From NCBI RefSeq assembly GCF_015752205.1, contig NZ_JADOVG010000001.1, positions 248,001-312,000 on the forward strand: 64,000 bases of DNA, written 5' to 3'. Each line of letters begins with the position of its first letter. The stretch's first letter is position 1. Below the pieces are notes generated by a model. That model saw only the letters and a list, made by a program, of their open reading frames with translations, was not told the DNA's origin and ran no database searches. A program made the position numbers and the translations under genes. Source of the stretch: Polaromonas sp. CG_9.7 (GTDB lineage Bacteria > Pseudomonadota > Gammaproteobacteria > Burkholderiales > Burkholderiaceae_C). Positions 27,760 to 36,734 of this stretch are shown one piece after another.

Positions 27760-28524
27760 TCAACGGCCAATGCAGAAAACAGTCGGTAAATCGAGCGGCA
27801 GCAATGGCTTGTCGCGTTTCCAGTGGCTGGCCAGCGCACTTCGCGATGCACCGCTGGCCAGCGTGATGCCGCAACTCAGGGCGAGCCGGGTGTTGCCCTG
27901 CAGGGTTTGCAGCAGGCTCTGCAGCAAGGCGGCATTGCGGTAAGGCGTTTCAATGAAAATCTGCGTCTGGCCCGTTTTCAGGGCCAGCGATTCGAGTTCG
28001 CGGATGCGCTGGGCGCGGCCGGAAGGGTCTTGCGGAAGGTAACCAACGAACGCAAAGTTCTGTCCGTTCAGCCCACTTGACGCCAGCGCCAGTACCAGAG
28101 ACATCGGGCCCGTCAGCGGCACCACCAGAATACCCAGATCGTGCGCAGCACGCACCACAGAGGAGCCCGGGTCGGCAATCGCCGGCATGCCGGCTTCGCT
28201 GACTAGGCCCACATCGCGGCCCTCCATGGCGGCAAGCAGCAGTGGGCGGGCATCAAAGTGGCCGGTATGGTCGCCTTTCTTGTGGACTTCGCGCGGCAGC
28301 TCTTGTATGTGCAGCGCTTGGACCGGCGAGGACAAAGGGTGCAATTCGTTGATGCGCTTGAGGTAGGCCCGCGTGCTTTTGGCATTCTCGCAAATCCAGC
28401 AGCACAGCCGGGCGGCAATTTCCAGCGTGCCCGGGGGCATCACGTCGTGCAGCGGTGCCTGCTCGTCGCAGCCGAAATCCAGCGGTGCCGGCACCAGGTA
28501 GAGTTTGCCTTTGGCGATGCTCAT
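27760..28524 (-). CDS. SAM-dependent methyltransferase, RsmI/YraL-like
   Basis: This 254-residue protein belongs to the tetrapyrrole-methylase fold family that includes RsmI, the 16S rRNA C1402 2'-O-methyltransferase. Supporting segments are GKLYLVPAPLDFG at the N-terminus, VGLVSEAGMPAIADPGS (the characteristic Asp-Pro-Gly motif), VVPLTGPMSLVLALASSGL and FVGYLPQD, followed by FIETPYRNAALL. It differs from canonical RsmI (about 286 aa) at the N-terminus and lacks the C-terminal extension, so it may be a second paralogue acting on another substrate. It overlaps the Maf gene by four bases (ATGA), so the two are co-translated. Confidence 0.88.
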   Translation of the reverse strand: MSIAKGKLYLVPAPLDFGCDEQAPLHDVMPPGTLEIAARLCCWICENAKSTRAYLKRINELHPLSSPVQALHIQELPREVHKKGDHTGHFDARPLLLAAMEGRDVGLVSEAGMPAIADPGSSVVRAAHDLGILVVPLTGPMSLVLALASSGLNGQNFAFVGYLPQDPSGRAQRIRELESLALKTGQTQIFIETPYRNAALLQSLLQTLQGNTRLALSCGITLASGASRSALASHWKRDKPLLPLDLPTVFCIGR

Positions 28525-29192
28525 GGGGCGGCCTTTCGGTTTGCCAGCAGCACGATGCCGCCAGCCTGGATCATCTTGCAGGTGCGAATCAGCGGCAGGC
28601 CGATCAGTGCGGTCGGGTCGTCGCTGTCAATCGATTCAAGCAGCGCAATGCCCAGTCCCTCGCTTTTGGCACTGCCGGCACAATCGTAGGGCTGCTCGGC
28701 ACGCAGGTAATTTTCAATTTCTTCATCGTTCAAATCGCGAAACTTCACCCGGACGGCTGCCAGCGCGGTTTGCTCGAAACCGCTTTCCAGACACACCACC
28801 GCGACCGCTGTTTGAAAAATAACGGTCTGGCCGCGCATCTGGCGCAACTGAACGACCGCCCGTTCATGGTTGCCCGGCTTGCCCAGCGCGAGCCCGTTCA
28901 GGTCCGCCACCTGATCGGAACCGATCACGACCGCTTGAGGAAAGTTTTTGGCCACGGCATACGCCTTGGCGAGCGCCAGGCGTGCGGCCAGAACATCGGG
29001 CGCTTCTTGCGGCAGCGGTGCTTCGTCCACCTCTGGCGCGGCCACCTCGAAGGGGATTTGCAGGCGCTGGAGCAACTCGCGCCGGTAAGGCGAAGTGGAG
29101 CCCAGCACCAGTGGCCGACCTGCCGCAGGGCGGGTTGCGGGCAGACCGGGTTTTTCGGGGGTGGCAGGTGAAGGAAGGGTCGCAGGATTCAT
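28521..29192 (-). CDS. Maf-family nucleotide pyrophosphatase (YceF type)
   Basis: This 223-residue protein hydrolyses non-canonical or modified nucleoside triphosphates to monophosphates; the YceF branch prefers 7-methyl-GTP. The phosphate-binding N-terminal motif LVLGSTSPYRRELLQRL, the VIGSDQVADLNGLALGKPG loop with the catalytic Asp, and YDCAGSAKSEGLG are all present. A Pro/Ala-rich stretch of about 25 residues precedes the family start, so the real start may be further in. It diverges from yceD across only 25 bases, an arrangement often seen around yceF-yceD-rpmF in proteobacteria. Confidence 0.92.
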   Translation of the reverse strand: MNPATLPSPATPEKPGLPATRPAAGRPLVLGSTSPYRRELLQRLQIPFEVAAPEVDEAPLPQEAPDVLAARLALAKAYAVAKNFPQAVVIGSDQVADLNGLALGKPGNHERAVVQLRQMRGQTVIFQTAVAVVCLESGFEQTALAAVRVKFRDLNDEEIENYLRAEQPYDCAGSAKSEGLGIALLESIDSDDPTALIGLPLIRTCKMIQAGGIVLLANRKAAP

Positions 29193-29217
29193 GCACTGAT
29201 TCTCTTACACTGCACGC

Positions 29218-29808
29218 ATGTCCAAATCTCATCACGCCACCCGGCTGAACATGCAAGCCTTTGCCCGCGAAGGCGTTCCGCTCATCGAAACCATTCCGCT
29301 ACAAAATATGGAGCGCCTTGCGCAGGAGGCACAAGCGCTGGCGCCTGATTTGATGCTCAAGTGGGAAGCCCGCGCCGAGTTGCGCCCCGGTTCGGCCGCA
29401 GAAGAAGATGTCTGGCTGCATCTGGGGGCCAACACATCGGTTCCGCTGACTTGCCAGCGCTGCATGGGCACAGTGGCCACGCCGCTGGAGGTTAACCAGT
29501 GGTACCGCTTTGTGGCCACTGAAGAGATCGCCATGGCCGAGGATGACGAGTCCGAGGAGGACCTGCTGGTCATGGAGCCGCATTTCGACCTGCTGGCGGT
29601 GCTGGAGGATGAACTCCTGATGGCGCTGCCGCTGGTGCCGATGCACGAGGAATGTCCTGTGACACCGGTCATGCAGGTCGGCGAGGATGCGCTGGCTGGT
29701 GGAACTGGCGGGGGAAACAAGCTAAGCGAGAACGGCGAAGAAGCTTTCTCAGGCGAAAAGCCCAATCCCTTTGCAGTCCTGGCCCAGCTGAAAAAGAAAA
29801 ACCAGTAG
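29218..29808 (+). CDS. yceD: YceD / DUF177 protein (23S rRNA accumulation)
   Basis: This 196-residue cytoplasmic protein belongs to the DUF177 family, needed for normal 23S rRNA levels and commonly encoded next to rpmF. The CQRCMG motif (a partial zinc-type pair), the acidic centre AEDDESEEDLLVMEP and the segment FDLLAVLEDELLMALPLVPMHEEC are typical. The C-terminal 40 residues contain a Gly/Lys-rich stretch ending FAVLAQLKKKNQ, a conserved end of the family. It is followed by a 226-base gap carrying a TATAAT box before rpmF. Confidence 0.92.
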   Translation: MSKSHHATRLNMQAFAREGVPLIETIPLQNMERLAQEAQALAPDLMLKWEARAELRPGSAAEEDVWLHLGANTSVPLTCQRCMGTVATPLEVNQWYRFVATEEIAMAEDDESEEDLLVMEPHFDLLAVLEDELLMALPLVPMHEECPVTPVMQVGEDALAGGTGGGNKLSENGEEAFSGEKPNPFAVLAQLKKKNQ

Positions 29809-29903
29809 CCATTTGCATTTTTTCGGGGGATGCCGCGCAAGGCTTTCAGGGCAGTCCTGTGACGGTCAGAGTCACCAAAACTGGAGGCCCTGCCGTATCG
29901 GGC

Positions 29904-29909
29904 TATAAT
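29904..29909 (+). promoter_or_regulatory. Probable -10 box upstream of rpmF
   Basis: A perfect TATAAT lies 125 bases before rpmF, in the gap after yceD. No good -35 hexamer was found 16-18 bases upstream, so it is proposed on the -10 alone. It would add transcription to rpmF-plsX-fabH independent of yceD. Confidence 0.4.
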
Positions 29910-30034
29910 CCAAGGCTTCGCGTACCAAGGTAGTGATGCTGGATTCTGTAGCTTGAACAGGGCAATGCAGTTCACCAGACTTCGAAATTTGGTGCGAAAT
30001 TTACCAACACTATCACCCCTAGCAGGAGCGAATC

Positions 30035-30217
30035 ATGGCTGTCCAGCAAAACAAAAAGTCCCCTTCCAAGCGCGGTATGCACCGCTCGCACAACGCACTG
30101 AATGTGCCAGGCATCGCCGTGGAGCCCACCACTGGTGAAATCCACCTGCGTCACCACATCAGCCCCACCGGTTTTTACCGTGGCCGCAAGGTGCTGAAAA
30201 CAAAAGCTGAAGCGTAA
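30035..30217 (+). CDS. rpmF: 50S ribosomal protein L32
   Basis: L32 is a 60-residue protein of the large ribosomal subunit. The sequence [20 protein letters not shown] is the family N-terminus, and the following [15 protein letters not shown] is its usual C-terminal half. The four zinc cysteines found in some L32 proteins are absent, which is the C-minus form. AGGAG lies seven bases before the ATG. A strong terminator-like hairpin separates it from plsX, probably setting a high L32-to-PlsX ratio. Confidence 0.98.
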   Translation: MAVQQNKKSPSKRGMHRSHNALNVPGIAVEPTTGEIHLRHHISPTGFYRGRKVLKTKAEA

Positions 30218-30235
30218 TTTCACGTTCCAAGCAAT

Positions 30236-30266
30236 GGCCCGCACTCATCCTGCGGGCCTTTCTTTT
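30236..30266 (+). terminator. Intra-operon terminator or attenuator, rpmF-plsX
   Basis: GGCCCGCA (30236-30243) and TGCGGGCC (30251-30258) form a perfect 8-bp stem around a seven-base loop, followed by TTTCTTTT. It lies 18 bases after rpmF and 36 bases before plsX. No promoter was seen between it and plsX, so partial read-through is expected. Confidence 0.85.
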
Positions 30267-30302
30267 GCCTAAATTTTCATTCTTCAGGAGGCCGGGCCGC
30301 GC

Positions 30303-31415
30303 ATGATCAGGATTGCTGTCGACGCCATGGGAGGCGATATCGGTCCCGATGTCACCCTTGCGGCCAGTCTGGCCTTTTTGCGGGCACACCCGGACGCCGA
30401 ACTGTTGTTGGTGGGCCAGCCTGCGGTGCTTGCCGCCCATCCCCTGCATGCCGAGTTGCTGACCCAGAGCCGATGCGAGATCGTTGCCGCCAGCGAAGTC
30501 GTCACGATGGACGATTCGATTGAAGTTGCCCTGCGCCGCAAGAAGAATTCCTCGATGCGCGTGGCCATCAACCAGGTCAAGGAGGGGCGCGCGCAGGTCG
30601 CCGTCTCGGGCGGCAATACTGGCGCGCTGATGGCAATTGCCCGATATGTGCTTAAAACACTTGAAGGCATTGACCGCCCCGCCATTGCGTCCCAGTTGCC
30701 CAATGCAGCCGGCAAGGCCACCACGATGCTTGATTTGGGCGCCAATGTGGACTGCACCGAAGAGCATTTGCTGCAGTTTGCGGTGATGGGTTCGGCGCTG
30801 GTCGCGGCTATTTCCGACATTCCCTCGCCAACGGTGGGCCTGCTCAACATCGGTGAGGAAGCCATCAAGGGCGGCGACATGATCAAAAAGGCCGGCCGTC
30901 TGCTGCGGGCCGCTTCCGATTCGGGAGACATCAATTTTTATGGAAATGTTGAAGGTAACGACATTTTCAAGGGTACGACCGATCTGGTCGTGTGTGACGG
31001 TTTTGTCGGCAATGTGGCGTTGAAAAGCAGCGAAGGCCTGGCCCACATGATCGGCGACTACATCAAGGCTGAATTTTCCCGCAACTTGCTGACCAAGATG
31101 GCCGCGCTGGTGGCCTATCCGGTGTTGTCTGCCTTTAAAAAGCGCTTTGACCACAGGCGCTACAACGGTGCGGCCCTGCTCGGCCTGCGCGGCCTGGTCT
31201 TCAAAAGCCATGGCTCGGCGGACGCTTTTGCATTCGAGCAGGCCTTGGGCAGGGCTTATGATGCAGCCCGGAACAACTTGCTGGAAAGGGTGCGCGAACG
31301 CATTGCCCATGCAGCGCCCCTGCTGGTAGCCGCCCGAGGGGCGGAGTCCACCGACGACGCACAGGCAGCTTCCGGCCTGCCTGTCGAATTCCCTGTTTCA
31401 ACCCCGGCACATTAA
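30303..31415 (+). CDS. plsX: Phosphate acyltransferase PlsX
   Basis: PlsX (370 aa) converts acyl-ACP and phosphate to acyl-phosphate, the first step of the PlsX-PlsY route to phosphatidic acid. The N-terminal [20 protein letters not shown], the [16 protein letters not shown] motif, and [20 protein letters not shown] followed by [10 protein letters not shown] are family signatures. The last 30 residues are a loose Ala/Ser-rich tail. AGGAGG lies 13 bases before the ATG. Order yceD-rpmF-plsX-fabH is standard for proteobacteria. Confidence 0.97.
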   Translation: MIRIAVDAMGGDIGPDVTLAASLAFLRAHPDAELLLVGQPAVLAAHPLHAELLTQSRCEIVAASEVVTMDDSIEVALRRKKNSSMRVAINQVKEGRAQVAVSGGNTGALMAIARYVLKTLEGIDRPAIASQLPNAAGKATTMLDLGANVDCTEEHLLQFAVMGSALVAAISDIPSPTVGLLNIGEEAIKGGDMIKKAGRLLRAASDSGDINFYGNVEGNDIFKGTTDLVVCDGFVGNVALKSSEGLAHMIGDYIKAEFSRNLLTKMAALVAYPVLSAFKKRFDHRRYNGAALLGLRGLVFKSHGSADAFAFEQALGRAYDAARNNLLERVRERIAHAAPLLVAARGAESTDDAQAASGLPVEFPVSTPAH

Positions 31416-31419
31416 TCCA

Positions 31420-32397
31420 ATGACCCGCTATTCACGCATCACCGGCACCGGCAGCTTTCTGCCGCCGAATCGTTTGACCAATGCCCAACTGGTCGCCGAC
31501 CTGGCCGCCAGGGGCGTCGAAACCTCTGACGAATGGATTGTCGAACGAACCGGTATCAGTGCGCGTCACTTTGCCGCGCCTGATGTGACCTGCAGCGACC
31601 TCGCGCTTGAGGCGTCCAGGCGCGCCATCGACGCCGCCGGACTGCAAGCTGCCGACATCGACCTGATCATCGTCGCGACCTCGACGCCGGACATGGTGTT
31701 TCCTTCGGTTGCCTGCATCCTGCAGCACAAGCTGGGAATAGCCGGTTGCCCGGCTTTTGACATGCAGGCGGTCTGTAGTGGTTTTGTTTACGCCTTGAGT
31801 GTGGCCGACGCCATGATCAAGAGCGGCGCGGCGAGCAAGGCCCTGGTGGTCGGTGCCGAAGTGTTTTCGCGCCTCCTCGATTTTTCCGACCGCACGACCT
31901 GCGTGCTTTTTGGCGACGGTGCCGGAGCGGTGGTGCTGGAAGCCTCGCAAACTCCGGGAATTCTGGCCAGCGATCTGCATGCCGATGGAAAGTATGTTGG
32001 CATCCTGTGCGTTCCCGGCCATGTTTCGGGTGGCCAGGTGATCGGCAGCCCGCTCCTCACCATGGACGGCAAGGCGGTTTTCAAGCTGGCTGTCGGGGTG
32101 CTTGAAAGTGCTGCCCGCGCCACCCTTGCCAAGGCGGAACTCACCGAAGCCGATATTGACTGGCTGATTCCCCACCAGGCCAACCTGCGCATCATGCACA
32201 GCACGGCCAAAAAACTGAAACTCCCGTTGGAAAAACTGATCGTCACGGTGGACCAGCACGGTAACACCTCGGCAGCTTCTATCCCACTGGCATTGGACGA
32301 GGCGGTCCGCAGCGGCAAGGTCAAAAAGGGGGACGTCGTCATGCTGGAAGGCGTCGGCGGCGGTTTCACTTGGGGTGCCGTGCTTCTCAAGTACTGA
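31420..32397 (+). CDS. fabH: 3-oxoacyl-ACP synthase III (FabH)
   Basis: FabH (325 aa) starts fatty-acid synthesis by condensing acetyl-CoA with malonyl-ACP. The catalytic triad is visible: Cys119 ([13 protein letters not shown]), His252 ([12 protein letters not shown]) and the Asn in [17 protein letters not shown] near 282. The thiolase-fold C-terminus [16 protein letters not shown] is complete. It starts four bases after the plsX stop. In most proteobacteria fabD follows directly; here two unrelated genes intervene. Confidence 0.97.
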   Translation: MTRYSRITGTGSFLPPNRLTNAQLVADLAARGVETSDEWIVERTGISARHFAAPDVTCSDLALEASRRAIDAAGLQAADIDLIIVATSTPDMVFPSVACILQHKLGIAGCPAFDMQAVCSGFVYALSVADAMIKSGAASKALVVGAEVFSRLLDFSDRTTCVLFGDGAGAVVLEASQTPGILASDLHADGKYVGILCVPGHVSGGQVIGSPLLTMDGKAVFKLAVGVLESAARATLAKAELTEADIDWLIPHQANLRIMHSTAKKLKLPLEKLIVTVDQHGNTSAASIPLALDEAVRSGKVKKGDVVMLEGVGGGFTWGAVLLKY

Positions 32398-32486
32398 AAT
32401 GGTTTTTTGCTGCGCTGCGTCCAAGGGCGCTTGCCTTTCTGGCAGGGGGCTGTTTGAACTTTAGCCGATCACATTTTGCTCTCCGC

Positions 32487-33842
32487 ATGAATTTGCTGGC
32501 GGCGCTGGCGTTGACAGTTATTTTTCTTCTTGCCGGCTGGAAAATTGCCTACCGCGTGCCCGCAGATGATTTTCTGCTAATGCCCCGGCAGGAACTGTCT
32601 GCAACAAAGGTTTTGCCGTCGGTGCAGACTGCCGCTCCCGCAGTGGTCGCGCCTGTCCGTCAAGCTTCGCCAGATGGCCGTTTCGGGTTTAATGCTCGCT
32701 TTGTATCTTCTTCACCGGGGCGGGCTGTGCATGCCGCGTCGCTGGTCGAACTGCGTGACGGCCGTTTGCGCGCTGTCTGGTTTTCAGGTTCGAGGGAAGG
32801 GGCGAGGGATGTGGTCATCAAGACCGCCGTGATGGACGCGGCATATCAGCAGTGGGGTGAGGAGACAACGCTCCTGGACCGCCAGCACCTGCAGCAGGGC
32901 TTGTGGCGGTATGTCAAAAAAATTGGCAATCCGGTGATTGCCCGAATGCCTGACGACTCGCTCATGCTGTGGATGGTCAATGTCTCGCTGGGTGGCTGGG
33001 CGGGCAGTTCCATCACCTGGCTTCGCTCCACTGACGACGGCCTGTCCTGGAGCCTTCCTGCAAGATTGGTGACTTCGCCTTTCCTCAACATCAGCACGCT
33101 TGCCAAGGGCGCACCGATTTTTTACCAGAATGGGCAGATCGGCTTGCCGGTGTACCACGAGTTCGTGACCAAGTTCGCTGAAATACTGCGCATCAGTCCC
33201 CAGGGGCGCATGCTCGACAAAACGCGTGTTCCAGGCAGCCAGACCAGCCTGCAGCCCGTGGTGCTGGTGAGCAGTGCCCGCGAGGCACAAATTTACATGC
33301 GCTCTGGCAAGAGCACCGCCGTGATGGCATCCGAAACAGTTGATGCAGGAAAAACCTGGTCGGCAACCCATGCAACCCCCTGGCCGAACCCCGATTCAGC
33401 GCTCGCCGGTGTCGTGACTGCTTCAGGCCAGCAGTGGCTTGCCCTGAACCCGAAACCGAAAAATCGTGAAATGCTGGCGCTGCTGCAGGCCAATGCAGCA
33501 GGCTCGTTCGAGGGGGCGGTGCCGTGGGTCGTGGAATCATCCCCTGCGCCTGAAACGCCTTTGTCGGTCAGCGACTACGAACGCCTGCTGGGCGATGAAC
33601 TCCGCAAGCAAGGTGCCAGCCAGGACCAAACCCAGGCGGATATTGCCAGCGCCAAACGCCAGCTGTGTGCTGCAACCACCTGTCTGCAGGAGTTTTCTTA
33701 CCCCTACCTGCTGCAAAGCCGGGATGGCTATCTGCATCTGGTTTACACCTGGCACCGCAGCCGCATCAAGCATGTCCGGCTCGATCCCCGGCAAAATCTT
33801 CAACCTGACATGAGCCACCATGCTGATTCCGCCGCTCACTGA
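32487..33842 (+). CDS. Sialidase-fold (BNR/Asp-box) protein, membrane-anchored or exported
   Basis: This 451-residue protein starts with a hydrophobic segment (LLAALALTVIFLLAGWKIAY) that would serve as a signal anchor. A six-bladed sialidase-type propeller follows. Two Asp-box motifs are visible, STDDGLSWS and VDAGKTWS. The C-terminal FSYPYLLQSRDGYLHLVYTW and RSRIKHVRLD match the BNR_2 sialidase-like family. The substrate is unknown; these proteins are often annotated exo-alpha-sialidase without proof. A TTG at 32370 inside fabH would add 39 residues, so the ATG at 32487 is preferred. It ends 23 bases inside the next gene, so the pair is coupled. Its insertion between fabH and fabD is unusual. 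Confidence 0.75.
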   Translation: MNLLAALALTVIFLLAGWKIAYRVPADDFLLMPRQELSATKVLPSVQTAAPAVVAPVRQASPDGRFGFNARFVSSSPGRAVHAASLVELRDGRLRAVWFSGSREGARDVVIKTAVMDAAYQQWGEETTLLDRQHLQQGLWRYVKKIGNPVIARMPDDSLMLWMVNVSLGGWAGSSITWLRSTDDGLSWSLPARLVTSPFLNISTLAKGAPIFYQNGQIGLPVYHEFVTKFAEILRISPQGRMLDKTRVPGSQTSLQPVVLVSSAREAQIYMRSGKSTAVMASETVDAGKTWSATHATPWPNPDSALAGVVTASGQQWLALNPKPKNREMLALLQANAAGSFEGAVPWVVESSPAPETPLSVSDYERLLGDELRKQGASQDQTQADIASAKRQLCAATTCLQEFSYPYLLQSRDGYLHLVYTWHRSRIKHVRLDPRQNLQPDMSHHADSAAH

Positions 33843-34464
33843 TCTGGTGGCCCTGCTGGGCATTGACCTGGTGCTGTGCGCAGCCGGCCTGCGCCTGCTG
33901 GCAAGCCGCACCGGTGTGACCCAGTGGGTCAAATGGGCCCTGATCGCCTGTTTTTTGTTGTTGTGGCTTCCTTTTGGCGCCGCACAGTTGCCGCTGCTAG
34001 CTTATGTCAGGGGTGTCAGTTCCGATCTGAGTACAACGCTGGTAGCACTTGCCTGTTTGAGCCTATGCCGGCGCCTGTTTGACTGGCCTGCCGTGGCTGA
34101 GTCTGAAAAGATGGCTGTATATGGGGCCCTTGCCGTGGCTGCGGCCGTGCTGTATCCAGCCGCCTTGGGATGGGGTGACTGGGATGCCTATCGGCCAGGA
34201 TGGGGCTCATTTGGCATGCTGGGCATTTTGCTGATGCTGTCGCTTGCCTGCTGGGTGGCCGGCTTGCGGCTGCTGCCGGGGCTGGTCGGCCTGGCACTGC
34301 TCGCCTGGGTCGCAGGATGGATGGAGTCAAACAATCTTTGGGACTACCTGATGGACCCTTGGCTGGCGATTATGGCCATGATTCATTGCATCAAAACTGG
34401 CCTGAGGGGGGTGTTGCACTGGTACAGGCTTCGCGTCTTGGCTGCCGTGCCTTCGCTGCCTTGA
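33820..34464 (+). CDS. Multi-pass membrane protein, function unknown
   Basis: This 214-residue protein is strongly hydrophobic, with about six predicted membrane helices (for example VALLGIDLVLCAAGLRLLA, ALIACFLLLWLPFGAA, MAVYGALAVAAAVLYPAAL, MLGILLMLSLACWVAGLRLL). A C-terminal cytoplasmic tail is Arg-rich. No enzyme motif was recognised. It overlaps the sialidase-like gene by 23 bases and is followed by a 90-base gap before fabD. The pair may act together on a surface glycan; that is inference from linkage only. Confidence 0.7.
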   Translation: MLIPPLTDLVALLGIDLVLCAAGLRLLASRTGVTQWVKWALIACFLLLWLPFGAAQLPLLAYVRGVSSDLSTTLVALACLSLCRRLFDWPAVAESEKMAVYGALAVAAAVLYPAALGWGDWDAYRPGWGSFGMLGILLMLSLACWVAGLRLLPGLVGLALLAWVAGWMESNNLWDYLMDPWLAIMAMIHCIKTGLRGVLHWYRLRVLAAVPSLP

Positions 34465-34554
34465 TGCACTGTAAAAACAACCTGTTCTGCAGGCTATACA
34501 CCTTTCTACAATGAGCGCAATTCTCACCATGCGATTGATAACCGGAGTCATCAT

Positions 34555-35505
34555 TTGAAATCATTTGCTTTTGTTTTTCCTGGCCAGGGCTCCCAGGCGG
34601 TTGGGATGCTGGACGCCTGGGGCGACCACCCGGTTGTGGTCCAGGCCCTGGCTGAAGCCTCTGACGCGCTGACTGAAGATATCGGCCAGCTTATCAAGAG
34701 CGGCCCCAAGGAAGCGCTGGCACTGACCACCAATACCCAGCCGGTCATGCTGGTCGCTGGTGTGGCGGCTTACCGGGTGTGGATGGCGGAAATCGGTGTG
34801 GCGCCGACTGCAGTTGCCGGCCACTCGCTTGGCGAATACTCGGCACTGGTTGCATCCGGCGTGCTAAGCCTGACGCAGGCTGTGCCGCTTGTCCGCTTCA
34901 GGGCGCAAGCGATGCAGGACGCCGTGCCTGTCGGCATGGGCGCTATGGCTGCCATCCTGGGCATGGATGCCACCAGAGTCATTGATGGTTGCGCTGAAGC
35001 TGTGCGGACATTTGGCGCCAATACGGCTGAAATCGTGGAAGCCGTCAATTTTAACGACCCAATGCAAACCGTGATTGCCGGCAGCAAGGCGGCGGTGGAC
35101 AAGGCCTGTGAAATCCTCAAGGCAAGTGGTGCCAAACGGGCGTTGCCCTTGCCTGTGTCAGCGCCGTTTCACTCCAGCCTGATGAAGCCGGCCGCTGACA
35201 GGCTCAAGGAGCAGCTTGCGCGCATCGAGTTTGCAAATCCGCGATTTCCCGTCATCAACAATGTGGATGTCGCTGTCGAAACCGATCCTGACCGCATCCG
35301 TGATGCGCTTTACCGCCAGGCCTTTGGTCCGGTGCGCTGGGTCGAATGCGTGCAAGCCATCAAGGCAAAAGGCCTGGCAACACTGGTTGAGTGTGGGCCG
35401 GGCAAGGTTCTGGCGGGTCTCTCAAAACGCGTTGATCCCGAATTGATCGGGGTGCCTTTGTTCGATCCTGCCTCGCTGGTTGCGGTGAAGGAGCTGCTGG
35501 AATGA
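34555..35505 (+). CDS. fabD: Malonyl-CoA:ACP transacylase FabD
   Basis: FabD (316 aa) transfers malonyl groups from CoA to ACP. The N-terminal FVFPGQGSQAVGMLD, the nucleophile Ser91 in GHSLGEYSALVASG and the later PVSAPFHSSLM with the catalytic His identify it. The start is TTG, giving KSFAFVFPGQGSQ, with CCGGAG eight bases upstream; no ATG lies close enough to the conserved start. The stop overlaps fabG by four bases (ATGA). Length is normal. Confidence 0.97.
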   Translation: MKSFAFVFPGQGSQAVGMLDAWGDHPVVVQALAEASDALTEDIGQLIKSGPKEALALTTNTQPVMLVAGVAAYRVWMAEIGVAPTAVAGHSLGEYSALVASGVLSLTQAVPLVRFRAQAMQDAVPVGMGAMAAILGMDATRVIDGCAEAVRTFGANTAEIVEAVNFNDPMQTVIAGSKAAVDKACEILKASGAKRALPLPVSAPFHSSLMKPAADRLKEQLARIEFANPRFPVINNVDVAVETDPDRIRDALYRQAFGPVRWVECVQAIKAKGLATLVECGPGKVLAGLSKRVDPELIGVPLFDPASLVAVKELLE

Positions 35506-36248
35506 GCGAAATAATATTTGAAGGACAGACGGCGCTGGTGACGGGCGCCTCGCGCGGCATTGGCGCAGCCATTGCGCTGGAACTCGCAAAAAGGGGTTTG
35601 AAGGTCATCGGCACTGCCACCACCGACGAAGGTGCCGCCAAAATCAGCCGTACGCTGACGGCCTATCCGGGCTGCTCCGGACAGGTTCTCGATGTGAACG
35701 ACGGCGCTGCTGCCGAAGCATTGGTTAACCGTATCGTCACAGAACTGGGCGGCTTGCACGTGCTGGTCAACAATGCCGGTATCACCCGCGACATGCTTGC
35801 CATGCGCCTGAAAGATGACGACTGGGACGCGGTGCTTGACACCAACTTGAAGGCGGTTTTTCGCATGAGCCGGGCCGTGATGCGTTGCATGATGAAGCAG
35901 CGCTACGGCCGCATCATCAGCATCACTTCGGTAGTGGGCGCTTCGGGAAATGCAGGGCAGGCCAATTACGCTGCTGCCAAGGCAGGCGTGGCGGGCATGA
36001 CGCGTGCGCTCGCGCGTGAACTGGGTTCGCGAAGCATCACCGTCAATTGCGTGGCGCCAGGCTTTATCGAAACTGACATGACGGCCCGCTTGCCTGAGGA
36101 ACAACAAAAATCACTGCTCGGACAAATTCCGCTTGGCCACCTCGGCAAGCCTCAGGATATTGCGCATGCTGTGGCTTTTCTGGCCAGTCCGCAGGCTGCC
36201 TACATTACGGGGCAAGAACTTCATGTCAACGGCGGAATGTATATGTAA
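35502..36248 (+). CDS. fabG: 3-oxoacyl-ACP reductase FabG
   Basis: FabG (248 aa) is the NADPH-dependent short-chain reductase of the elongation cycle. The cofactor loop VTGASRGIGAAIALEL, LVNNAGITRDMLAMRL and the catalytic Tyr156-x3-Lys160 (QANYAAAKAG) with its upstream Ser (ISITSVVG) are present. The C-terminal SPQAAYITGQELHVNGGMYM is canonical. It is translationally coupled to fabD. A 172-base gap with its own promoter separates it from acpP. Confidence 0.97.
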   Translation: MSEIIFEGQTALVTGASRGIGAAIALELAKRGLKVIGTATTDEGAAKISRTLTAYPGCSGQVLDVNDGAAAEALVNRIVTELGGLHVLVNNAGITRDMLAMRLKDDDWDAVLDTNLKAVFRMSRAVMRCMMKQRYGRIISITSVVGASGNAGQANYAAAKAGVAGMTRALARELGSRSITVNCVAPGFIETDMTARLPEEQQKSLLGQIPLGHLGKPQDIAHAVAFLASPQAAYITGQELHVNGGMYM

Positions 36249-36264
36249 AAGCAACAGAGTTTGA

Positions 36265-36660
<396 letters not shown>

Positions 36661-36686
36661 GGCATTTACGCCTTTGCCGCCATCCA

Positions 36687-36721
36687 CCTGAAAAGCCAGT
36701 TTTGGTCTTTCAGGTTTTTTT
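36687..36721 (+). terminator. Attenuator-type terminator, acpP-fabF
   Basis: CCTGAAA (36687-36693) pairs with TTTCAGG (36708-36714), followed by seven T residues (36715-36721). It lies 26 bases after acpP and 13 bases before fabF. Read-through would set the ratio of ACP to FabF. Confidence 0.8.
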
Positions 36722-36734
36722 CCAGGATTACTGA

